A DNA stretch of 23,145 nucleotides from Saccharopolyspora phatthalungensis (GTDB lineage: Bacteria; Actinomycetota; Actinomycetes; Mycobacteriales; Pseudonocardiaceae): positions 1-23,145 of the forward strand of contig NZ_JACHIW010000006.1 of the NCBI RefSeq assembly GCF_014203395.1, written 5' to 3'. This document shows positions 1-7,400 of the stretch, piece by piece; the stretch's first letter is position 1, and each line of letters begins with the position of its first letter. The notes beneath the pieces were generated by a model that was given only the letters and a program-made list of their open reading frames with translations, was not told where the DNA came from and searched no databases. The position numbers were made by a program, and so were the translations under genes.

Positions 1-795
1 TTCGGGAAGAGTAAGAGGTGGGGTTGCCAGCGGCTTGCGGAGTTCCGGGAGACCGAGGGTGGCGTGAGTCGGTCGGAGTTGGTGCAGCGGGAGCGGGAGG
101 CGGGGTTGGCGGCGGTGTGGGCGGAGTTGCATCGTGCTGAGGAGGCCGGTGAGCCCCATACCGGGGCGTCGTTGGGGACGAAGTTCGGGAAGAGCTTGGT
201 GTGGGGTTATGCGCGGCTCGCGGAGTTCAGAAGGAGGGAACGGGGCACGACCCAGGCACAGTTGGCTGCCGAGGCGCGGGATGCGGAGTTGGAGGCGGTG
301 TGGGCGGAGGTGCGTCGGGCTGAGGAGGCCGGCAAGCCCCACACGGGTGCGACGTTGGGGAAGAAGTTCGGAAAGGGCAGGGCGTGGGGATACGCGCGGC
401 TTGCGGAGTTTCGGGATTGGGAGGCGGGTGTGAGTGGTGCGGAGTCGGTGCAGCCGGAGCGGAATGCGCAGCGGGAGGCGGTGTGGGCGGAGGTGCGTCG
501 CGCTGAGGAGGCCGGCAAGCCCCACACCGCTGCGACGTTGGGGAAGAAGTTCGGGAAGAGCGCGTCATGGGGTAAGCAGCGGCTTGCGGAGTTCAGGAGG
601 AGGGAGGGGGGTGCGACCCAGGCGCAGCTGGTTGCCAGGGCGCGGGATGCGGAGTTGGAGGCCGTGTGGGCGGAGTTGCGTCGTGCTCGTGATGCGGGTG
701 ATCCCCACACGGGTCGGTCGTTGGCCGTCAAGTTTGGGAAGAACGCGTCGTGGGGTAAGGAGCGCCTTGCGGAGTTCAGGAGGAGGGAGGGGGTT
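1..795 (+). repeat. HTH-repeat cluster of the left gene (1 partial + 4 complete copies)
   Basis: Repeats counted from the Val of VWAE start at 115, 298, 481 and 664, spaced exactly 183 nt (61 residues), after a truncated copy at the left edge. The residues flanking the invariant Trp (two before / two after WG) are KR/CQ, LV/YA, RA/YA, AS/KQ and AS/KE. The second and third complete copies are close at DNA level, which indicates recent duplication. Confidence 0.85.
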
Positions 796-960
796 GGTTC
801 TGTTCCGGAGGTGTCGGCGACCGGGCGTGGTGCGCCGGCGGAAGGTGCGTTGGTCGTGGCTGGGCGGTCTGGCGCGGGTTCTGAGCTGCTATCGGCGGAT
901 GCCTCGACGGCTGAAAGCAGCGGGCGCAAGCGGCGTCGTCTGTCCTGGCCTACCGGGTGA
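1..960 (+). CDS. HTH-repeat giant protein, 3' end only (paralogue of the 4650-residue protein)
   Basis: The reading frame is open from base 1 and ends at TGA 958-960. It gives the last 319 residues of a protein that begins outside the window. It contains one partial and four complete HTH repeats. These match those of the giant protein encoded from 3433, with conserved PHTG, KFGKS and WG elements. After the repeats comes a short Ala/Gly/Ser linker, then SGRKRRRLSWPTG and the stop. The tail joins the basic motif that is internal in the giant protein to the RRxSWP motif that is C-terminal there, so this protein lacks the roughly 500-residue C-terminal region of its neighbour. A convergent regulator follows after 38 bp. 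DNA binding by the repeats is inferred from the HTH pattern. The N-terminus, and so the presence of a CpnT-like domain, cannot be seen. Confidence 0.85.
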   Translation, partial: FGKSKRWGCQRLAEFRETEGGVSRSELVQREREAGLAAVWAELHRAEEAGEPHTGASLGTKFGKSLVWGYARLAEFRRRERGTTQAQLAAEARDAELEAVWAEVRRAEEAGKPHTGATLGKKFGKGRAWGYARLAEFRDWEAGVSGAESVQPERNAQREAVWAEVRRAEEAGKPHTAATLGKKFGKSASWGKQRLAEFRRREGGATQAQLVARARDAELEAVWAELRRARDAGDPHTGRSLAVKFGKNASWGKERLAEFRRREGVGSVPEVSATGRGAPAEGALVVAGRSGAGSELLSADASTAESSGRKRRRLSWPTG

Positions 961-998
961 CTGCCGGTGGTGTTCCCACTCAGACACCGCGCCGCGGG

Positions 999-2372
999 TT
1001 ATGTCTGGGTGTCGTGGACGGCGGCGTGAACTTCCGTGCGCAGTTGCGCCATGTCGGATGACTTCGCGGCGTACGGCTCGGCGGCGTCGGCGATGCCCTG
1101 CAAACGGTTCCGGCCCTGGCGTGACGAAAGCCCGCTGATCGCCGCGATCGCTTCCTGGCCGATCCGCATGCCGACGTCGAGGTCTCCGCCGCGGATGTAG
1201 AGCTCGGACAGGTTTGTCAGGTGGAACGCTCGCGTTGAAGCGTAGGTGAGGTTGGGGTCGTTGACGACGGCGTCTAGCTGTTCGATCGCTATCGGGACGA
1301 ACGCGGGTTGGTTGCGGGCCAGCAGGCCCATCGCGTACGCCCGGCGCGCGGCGATTTCGGCTTCGGTGATGTGGCGGGCCCAGGGCGGCACGGTGTCCGG
1401 ATGGATCGTCGCGAACGTCTCGCCCTCCATGTTCAACGAGTCGTGACACCGGTCAGCGTTGCCGAGCTGAGCGTGGCAGAGAGCCCGACTGGAGTAGAGC
1501 TCGGCGCGCATGCTTGCACTCGCGCCGTGGAGGTTGGTGTTCGCGACGTTGAAGCCGTGTTCGACCAGGCGCAGCGCCGAGCGCGCCTGGCTGCTGCGGT
1601 CGCGGGGCTCGCGCAGGGTCTGGAATGCGGCTTCGTTTAGCACCACGGTCGTCAGGTCGGTGCTGCGAGGGAGTTGTTCAGCGCGCTTGGCGCGGTTGAG
1701 GGCGAAAAGCCACAGCTGCTCGGCCTGATCGAGCCCTTGCATGTCCCAAGTTGCCTGGCCCGCGATCCACGCCAGGTACCCGATCGCCAGATCGACCCGT
1801 GCCCGGACTTCCTCGGTGCAGAGTGCGTCGTCGAAAGAACGGACCGCTTGTAGCTGTGCGAGTGCGGACGAATGGATCACCCCGCCGCCTTGTGCCTTGC
1901 CGGTTTGGCGGAGCCAGTCGGCCATGTTCTCGATTGCCTCCGCATCGGCGACGCCGATGCGGCGTCGTCGGACGGAGTCGGTGTGGGCGGGTAGCATCTC
2001 ACTCAGTCGGGCGATATCGGGTTGGAGCGTGGAGCTCATTGTGATCCCGAGGACGATTGAGAGGAAATCTCTGCGTTCCACTCGGCTCACCTCCCTATTG
2101 GGGTCCAGGTTGCCAGATTCGGTGCCAAAACCCAACAGATGAGGCGGTATCCGTAGGGCGGTGGCGAGTTGTGCGACATGGAGTACGTCCCGCAGGTTCC
2201 GCTCGCCTCGTTCGACCAGCGAGATCATCTGCTGGGTGATGCCGATGAGTTCGGCGAACCGTTGCTGGGACAGTCCTGCGGCCTTGCGCACGGCCCGAAA
2301 AACCACGCAGAAGTCGTAATTCCCAAGAGCGTGCTGGAGCTCAGGCGCGTCATAGAAGCCCGCCGGAACCAC
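999..2372 (-). CDS. XRE-family transcriptional regulator, N-terminally shortened copy
   Basis: The protein has about 457 residues. An XRE-type HTH lies at roughly residues 21-83, with SQQRFAELIGITQQMISLVE covering the two DNA-binding helices. A long alpha-helical region, probably TPR-like, follows (ERRDFL and then repeated helical pairs to the end HAAVHDTQT). It is closely related along its whole length to the regulator at 17407-18867. In that paralogue the ATG and a Cys-rich zinc ribbon precede RTKPLVPAGF. Here 79 nt covering both are missing, so the conserved GAGGA ribosome site (2389-2393) now lies 16 nt before the best remaining start, GTG 2372. The frame stays open upstream to 2822, but that part overlaps the promoter-like site and has no counterpart in the paralogue. 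A cassette-specific regulator is inferred from context; the ligand is unknown. Translation may be weak, and a decaying gene is possible. Confidence 0.8.
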   Translation of the reverse strand: MVPAGFYDAPELQHALGNYDFCVVFRAVRKAAGLSQQRFAELIGITQQMISLVERGERNLRDVLHVAQLATALRIPPHLLGFGTESGNLDPNREVSRVERRDFLSIVLGITMSSTLQPDIARLSEMLPAHTDSVRRRRIGVADAEAIENMADWLRQTGKAQGGGVIHSSALAQLQAVRSFDDALCTEEVRARVDLAIGYLAWIAGQATWDMQGLDQAEQLWLFALNRAKRAEQLPRSTDLTTVVLNEAAFQTLREPRDRSSQARSALRLVEHGFNVANTNLHGASASMRAELYSSRALCHAQLGNADRCHDSLNMEGETFATIHPDTVPPWARHITEAEIAARRAYAMGLLARNQPAFVPIAIEQLDAVVNDPNLTYASTRAFHLTNLSELYIRGGDLDVGMRIGQEAIAAISGLSSRQGRNRLQGIADAAEPYAAKSSDMAQLRTEVHAAVHDTQT

Positions 2373-2420
2373 CGGCTTTGTCCGGAGTTCCTCACAATTT
2401 AGGGAAAACAGGTGGATTTG

Positions 2421-2449
2421 AGCGTATCGGGAAAGCGTCACACCTGTAG
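2421..2449 (-). promoter_or_regulatory. candidate promoter of the first XRE regulator
   Basis: On the minus strand CTACAG (2449-2444) and TACGCT (2426-2421) are separated by 17 nt. The same two hexamers and spacing occur before the second regulator (18938-18910), within a longer block containing GGTGTGACGCTTTCCC. The -10-like element is reasonable and the -35-like one is poor. The position places transcription a little upstream of the GTG at 2372 and argues against starts further upstream. Confidence 0.4.
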
Positions 2450-2468
2450 TCCACCCGAGCGTGCCGAG

Positions 2469-2500
2469 CAACAACGGCCGTTGTACCACCGCGGTTGTTG
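2469..2500 (+). promoter_or_regulatory. operator-like inverted repeat upstream of the first XRE gene
   Basis: CAACAAC (2469-2475) and GTTGTTG (2494-2500) form an inverted repeat. Nested in it is the perfect 14-bp palindrome ACAACGGCCGTTGT at 2471-2484. The corresponding place before the second regulator keeps GTACCACCGCGGTTGT exactly and has its own inverted repeat. Conservation and position suggest a binding site, possibly for the regulator itself; this is inference. Confidence 0.4.
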
Positions 2501-2718
2501 GTTTAGCGGGGGATCTCGCCGTCCATTCGCGCGTGCTGCAGCTCGGCCGGATGCCGGACACATGCTCGGCCGGATGTTGGTGGGCAGGTTCCAGTTGTCC
2601 GGCGCTGGTCTGCGGAATGCGTCTCGGCTTGACGGCGTCGGGTGTTGGGGCGCACATTGGCGAGACCATTCGGGCAAGGCGCTTTGCCTCCCTGAGGCCG
2701 GATCTCATACTCGTGCAC

Positions 2719-2763
2719 GGCGACATCGTGAGTGGCGACATCGTGAGTGGCGACATCGTGAGT
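2719..2763 (+). repeat. three perfect tandem copies of a 15-bp sequence
   Basis: GGCGACATCGTGAGT occurs at 2719-2733, 2734-2748 and 2749-2763 without mismatch. It lies in non-coding DNA between the first regulator and the giant gene, within a stretch that has no counterpart upstream of the third cassette. It may be a simple slippage array. Confidence 0.9.
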
Positions 2764-2798
2764 ACTGGGCCTGGTGAGCACTGGGCGGTAGAGGGGGC

Positions 2799-3137
2799 GT
2801 GATCGACCTCTTCGAGGGGCACGCACTTGGGCTACGCAACACGGATGGGAACCGTGTGATGCTCAGCATTGAGAACCCGATTCCAGTGACCGAGCGAGCG
2901 GTGTATTTCGGTCGCCGCAAGGTGAGGCCGCCGATCCGATGTCGACCGCGACAGTCCGTGTGCGTCAGGACCGGGTGGATCCATTCCCTCGTTCACGACG
3001 ATGAGATGGCCGGGCTCTTGCTGTCGGGCGGTCCCGGGCCGGTGGTCGCAATGCGCTACCGGTGTGATGTGTCCCCTTCATCGGCGAGGCCGCAAACTAC
3101 CGTTGCCGCCGTGCATCTATGCTCTCCTGCCCGATGA
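2799..3137 (+). CDS. possible 112-residue hypothetical protein
   Basis: A GTG-started frame beginning MIDLFEGHALGLRNTDGN is preceded by a G-rich stretch (GAGGGGGC) that could serve as a weak ribosome site. The first part (to about 3000) lies in DNA absent from the other intergenic copy. The last part, from MAGLLLSGG on, has an aligned open frame in the other copy, but the differences between the two are not concentrated at third codon positions. I recognise no family. It could be a gene remnant brought in with the extra DNA, or chance. Confidence 0.25.
   Translation: MIDLFEGHALGLRNTDGNRVMLSIENPIPVTERAVYFGRRKVRPPIRCRPRQSVCVRTGWIHSLVHDDEMAGLLLSGGPGPVVAMRYRCDVSPSSARPQTTVAAVHLCSPAR
3054..3123 (+). 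promoter_or_regulatory. conserved upstream block, first copy
   Basis: Seventy nucleotides beginning CGCTACCGGTGTGATGTGT and ending TGCATCTATGCT align without gaps to 19355-19424. The start of the block is identical in both copies. It lies about 310 nt before the giant gene. No clear -35/-10 pair can be defended, so promoter, operator or leader RNA remain open. Confidence 0.35.
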
Positions 3138-3224
3138 TCAACGCGAAGGTCAAGAGTTCATGTTCCCTGCACTGAAAGTGGCGGTTCGATGAGCGCCGGC
3201 GGCTCTCGGGTGAAGTGTTGAACG

Positions 3225-3419
3225 GTGCTGCTTGATGGGACACGTGGTCTTGTCGTGGGAAAGTTGATGATGCTGCTGTGCCGGGTGGCTCAAGCCATTC
3301 GGCTGTTTGCCGTTGTTTCCGCCCCGAGTTGGTGGAGTGTGGAGAAGTCGATATCACACGGGCAGGGTGCGGCGGGTGCCGGGTGGGTCGTGGTTCTCTT
3401 AGGTTCCGTCGTTTTCTGA
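3225..3419 (+). CDS. possible 64-residue leader protein, first copy
   Basis: A GTG-started frame, MLLDGTRGLVVG to LLGSVVF, ends 4 nt before the first possible start of the giant gene. An equal-length frame occupies the same place before the third-cassette gene (19523-19717), and the two align without gaps. However, my codon-by-codon comparison finds roughly four amino-acid-changing differences for each silent one. That is near the neutral expectation and does not show protein-level selection. The conservation may reflect promoter or leader function instead. Confidence 0.25.
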   Translation: MLLDGTRGLVVGKLMMLLCRVAQAIRLFAVVSAPSWWSVEKSISHGQGAAGAGWVVVLLGSVVF

Positions 3420-3432
3420 GTGGGTGGTGTGG

Positions 3433-4482
3433 GTGTCGATTGTGGTGCCGGAGGAGGTGAGGCGGCTTTTTCAGGTGTTGACGGGTGAGGATATGACGGA
3501 TGCGGATGAGGATGCGTTGCTGGCGGTGGGGGAGGCGTTGGTGTCGGGTGCGGGTGCGGTGGAGGGGTTGACAGAGGAGTTGGGGGAGATGGTTTCGCGG
3601 GTGCGGGGTGAGTTTTCGGGTAAGGCGGCGGATCGGTTTGCTGAGCGGGTGGGGGGTTTTGGGGGTGTGTTGGAGGTCTCGGGTGGGGTGTTGCGGGGGT
3701 TGGGGGTGTTTGTGCGGGATGTGGGGTGGCAGGTGAAGTATTTGAAGTTTGTGACGGTGGGTGGGTTGGTGGTGTTGTTGGGGGAGATTGCGTGGGCGGT
3801 GGCGATGGCGGGTGCGACGGGTGGGGCGTCGTTGGCGTGGTTGGCGGCGAGGGTGGCGGTGATGCGGTTTGTGTTGTCGCGGTGGTGGGGTCAGTTGTTT
3901 ATGCGGTTGGCTATGTGTGCGGGGGTGGGTGTGGGGTTGAACGTGTTGCCGGATGTGGTGGCGCAGGGTGTGTTGGTGTCGGAGGGGAAGGAGGGTTGGT
4001 CGGCGGGGTGGACGCGGGATGCGGCGGGTGTGGGGGCGATGTCGGCGATGGTGGGTCTGCCGATGTCGGCGTTGGGCAATGTGGTGGGCAAGACGGTGGC
4101 GCGGATGTTGGTGGCGGGGTTGGGTGATCAGGTGGACAGGGAGTTGTTGGAGGCGGCGGCGAGGCGGGCGGTGGAGGAGCATGCGGAGTTGTATCCGGTG
4201 TCGGGGTTGGCGCGGTTTGCGGATGTGGTGGCGGAGGCGGTGGATTCGTACGCGGGAATGTCGGTGCGGGGGTTGTGGGCGGCGCGGTTTGGTCGTGGGT
4301 TGGGGGAGTCGGTGGAGGAGGGTTTGACCGAAATGGTGGGTGAGTTGGTGTATGGGGTGGTTAGTGGTCAGGGTGTGCAGTTCAATCCGTTCTCGTTTAC
4401 GGCGGGGGTGTCGGAGTCGGTGGCTTCGGGGGCGGGGAGGTTGGCGGGTCTGGTGTTGCGGGGTGAGTTGATTCCGCCGGGG
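3433..4482 (+). other. CpnT-like / WXG100-like N-terminal domain of the giant protein
   Basis: PEEVRRLFQVLTGEDMTDAD, then a WXG100-like helical hairpin with FSGKAADRF, then KYLKFVTVGGLVVLLGEIAW and further hydrophobic helices, ending at VLRGELIPPG. It is nearly identical at DNA level to 19731-20784. In Mycobacterium tuberculosis the N-terminal part of CpnT is a membrane channel domain whose C-terminus is a released toxin. Family membership is by recognition of the pattern, not a search. Confidence 0.8.
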
Positions 4483-7400
4483 ACGCGCTATCGGGATGAG
4501 TCGGCCGCTGAGGCCGAGAAGACTCCACTGTTGTCGTCAGACTCCGAGTTGGAAACCGTTGATGGCACTGGCTTTTCGGATACGGGCGGTGGTGTCGGTG
4601 GTTTCCGGGCTGGTGAGATCGGGATGGGGGACGGCAAGACCGGGCTTGCCGAGGACAAGGGGACGGTGCCGGGTGTCGAAGGCGGGGCGGCTGAAGGCAA
4701 GGATCGGGTACCGCGTGCTCGGGTGGTTTCGTCGTCGGCGGGTTCTGCGGGGGTGTCGCATTCGGGGGTTATGTCAGCGGATGGTCGTTCTGCGTCCGGG
4801 CAGGTCGAGGAAGCACGGCCTACGAATTCGGTTGGTACCGGTCCGGGAACCCCAGACGGTTCGGTTGACATTGCTGACGGGGTTGGAATCCACTGGCGCA
4901 GCGGTGACTCGCAGGAGGTGACGAGTGACCGGCCTGTCCGGGGCGAGTCCACTGCGACGAATGGCCATGTGGATGGTGGTGTGCGGGGAGTCGAGGATGG
5001 CAAGACCGCAGTCACCGAGAAATCCGAGGACTTCCGGCCGGCGCCGCACTCCGGGGCCGTCGGAACAGAGGTGCCGGTAACGCGGGGCGAAGAGCGGCCC
5101 GACACACCCCCACCGCCGTACTCGCCCGCAACTCCGGATGCCGAACATGCCCGGCCCGGTACACCTCCACCGGCATATTCGCCTGCGGCGGGGGACGTTG
5201 AGCAGGTCGGGCACGGTGCACCACCACCGGTGCGCGGCGGGGATACACCGCCGGTCTTCACCCCGGATTCTGCCGGCGATCACACCGGACATCGACCGTC
5301 TGATGCGGACACGATTGGTGTGATCACGAACCGTGCACAACGGGATGATCCAGTCGACGCCGGGCGAGGCACCTCCGCCGGTACGGCACACGGTTCTGGC
5401 CGACCGCAGAGCCCCGCGCTGTCCACGACCAGCCGGGTTCCGCACGGGCAGGCGAACCCGGACGGCCTGCCGGGGCCATCTGCTGCTGTTCCGGTTTCGG
5501 CGGAAGCGGTGCTGCGGGATCTGCCGGATGTGGAGGCTGTGCCGGTGGCGGACGCGGCCGTGGCTGGGTCGGGTGTGCGGGGGGAGCCTGTGGCGGGAAG
5601 CGTGGCGCAGTGGTCGGTGCGGGATTTGCGGCGGGAGATCGAGCGGGCGTGGGGGGTGGATGGGCCCCGTGAGTCGGCGTTGTTGGTGGTGCAGCATACG
5701 CATGATGTGACGAAGTTGGTGGGGCATGAGCTTGTTTCGGTTGATGAGGTTGTTGAGTTGGTGGCGGCGAGGCATTTGGAACATGGCGTGGTTGAAGCAC
5801 GGCGGTTTTCCCGGGACTTGGCGGCTTGGCTTGGTACGGAGGGTGATTCGTTAACCGTGCGTGCTGCGGCGGGGGCGGGTTCATCGGTGGCTGGCGAAGA
5901 TGCGCAGGCGGGTGCTGATGTGCTGCGTGGCTCAATGGCTGCTGATCCGTTGCAGTCTAATTCTCTGCTGGGTGATGTGGATTCCTTTGCGGGAATTGCC
6001 GATTCGCAGCCATACGCTGACGATCCGTTGCCCGGCATGGTGACGTCTGATCCGTTGGAGCCTGATCACGAACGCGCCTTGCTGGCGTGGGCTGAGTCGA
6101 CGGTCGATACGGCGTGGTGGTTGGCTGATTCGTCGAGGCATCCGTCGGGTTCTGGACGCGGTGAGCCTTTGGCTGGTCAAGCGGACGACGCGCTGGCAGC
6201 GGGCCGTCCGGTAGCGGGCGCGGAAGCGGTTGCGGTCGAAGGGTTTGGTAATGATCCGGATGGCCTGTCGTTCGCTGGCGACCTGGGTACGTGGTCATTT
6301 GACCCGTTGACTGCCGGGCAGCCGTCGGGTTTTGGGTGGGATGAGACCTCTGGCGATCATATGGCGGGTACGCCCGCGGTGGCGGCAGAGTGGTCTGTGG
6401 ATGATCCGGTTCGGTTGCCTTTGGCCGGAGATGCGGGTGATTCTGGCGTGGGTGGGCGTAGCGGGCGTAAGCGGGGTCGTGTTGATGATTCGGATGATGA
6501 GGGTGGCGGGTCCGAGAGGCCACTTGGTCGTCCTTCGCGTCGGTTGGACCTGGTGAAGCAGGGCCGTGATGTGGAGGCGGTGTGGTCGGAGCTGCGTCGT
6601 GCTGATCAAGCTGGTGACCCCCACACGGGCAAGTCCTTGGCAGCCAAGTTCGGCATGAGCGTCTCGTGGGGTTATACGAGGCTAGCGGAGTTCCGAAAGC
6701 GGGAGGGGGGCGTGGGTCGGGCGGAGTTGATGCGGCGGGAGCGGGAGTCGGAGTTGGAGCGGATGTGGGCGGAGCTGCGTCGTGCTCGTGACGCAGGTGA
6801 GCTGCCCACCGGTGAGTCGTTGGCGGAGGCGTTCGGGAAGAGCGTCTCGTGGGGTTACGCGAGGATCGCGCAGTTTAGGGCGAGCGAGGTAGGCGATTCA
6901 GCTCCGGAGGTACCGGGGTCTGGGAGTGATAGGCCTACCGAAGGTGCGTTGGGCGTCGGTGTGGATGTGGTTGCGGCTGAGCGGTCCGGGGTGGCTGCTG
7001 AATTGTCCGGGGCAGAGCGGGCCGTGGCCGAGTCGAGTGCTCAGGGGGAGACGGCGGAGTCGGGGGCGGCGTTGGGTTCGTTCGTTGTTGCGGTGGAGAT
7101 TGTGCGGGGAACGCATGATGTGGTGCGGCTGGCGCGTGAGGGCGCGTTGGCCAAGGTGGTGGAGCAGGTTGAGGAGAGCCTTCGTACGTCGGGTCGTGCC
7201 GAGGCATCGCGGTTCTCCCGGGAGTTGGCTGCCAGGCTGGGTTCACAAGGGACCGGGTTGGCCGTTCGCGCCGGAGCGGGTTCGGACTCGCCGGGAGGCG
7301 CCGAGAATTCCCAGGCAAACATTGCGGATTCGGCGGCCGCTGTTGATGAATCGGCGAGTGGCTTGATGATGGTTGATCCGTTCGGCTCCGGGCCGGGGCG

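Larger units (their letters stand above)
2373..3432. other. long intergenic region between divergent regulator and giant gene
   Basis: This 1060-nt divergent region can be aligned in blocks with 18868-19730. The shared parts are the regulator promoter and inverted repeat (2405-2510), a block around 2520-2700, the stretch 3000-3140, and the last ~230 nt before the giant gene. About 280-300 nt between roughly 2705 and 3000 are specific to this copy. Apart from the weak frames at 2799-3137 and 3225-3419, no gene is supported. Confidence 0.7.

Noticed and set aside
134..1138. Overlapping plus-strand frames within the left gene
   Set aside because: They are Arg/Cys-rich shadow translations of the same repeats; the real frame shows conserved repeats and a matching C-terminal motif.
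2373..2822. Upstream extension of the first regulator to a 607-residue protein
   Set aside because: The extension crosses the promoter-like site and the 15-bp tandem repeat and has no counterpart in the paralogous regulator. It is open by chance.
3097..4182. 361-codon open frame on the minus strand opposite the giant gene
   Set aside because: Its product is an implausible Arg/His/Pro-rich string. It is the mirror of the G-rich coding strand, as are the long antisense frames at 4774-5784, 7041-8642, 15472-17394 and 21391-22632.
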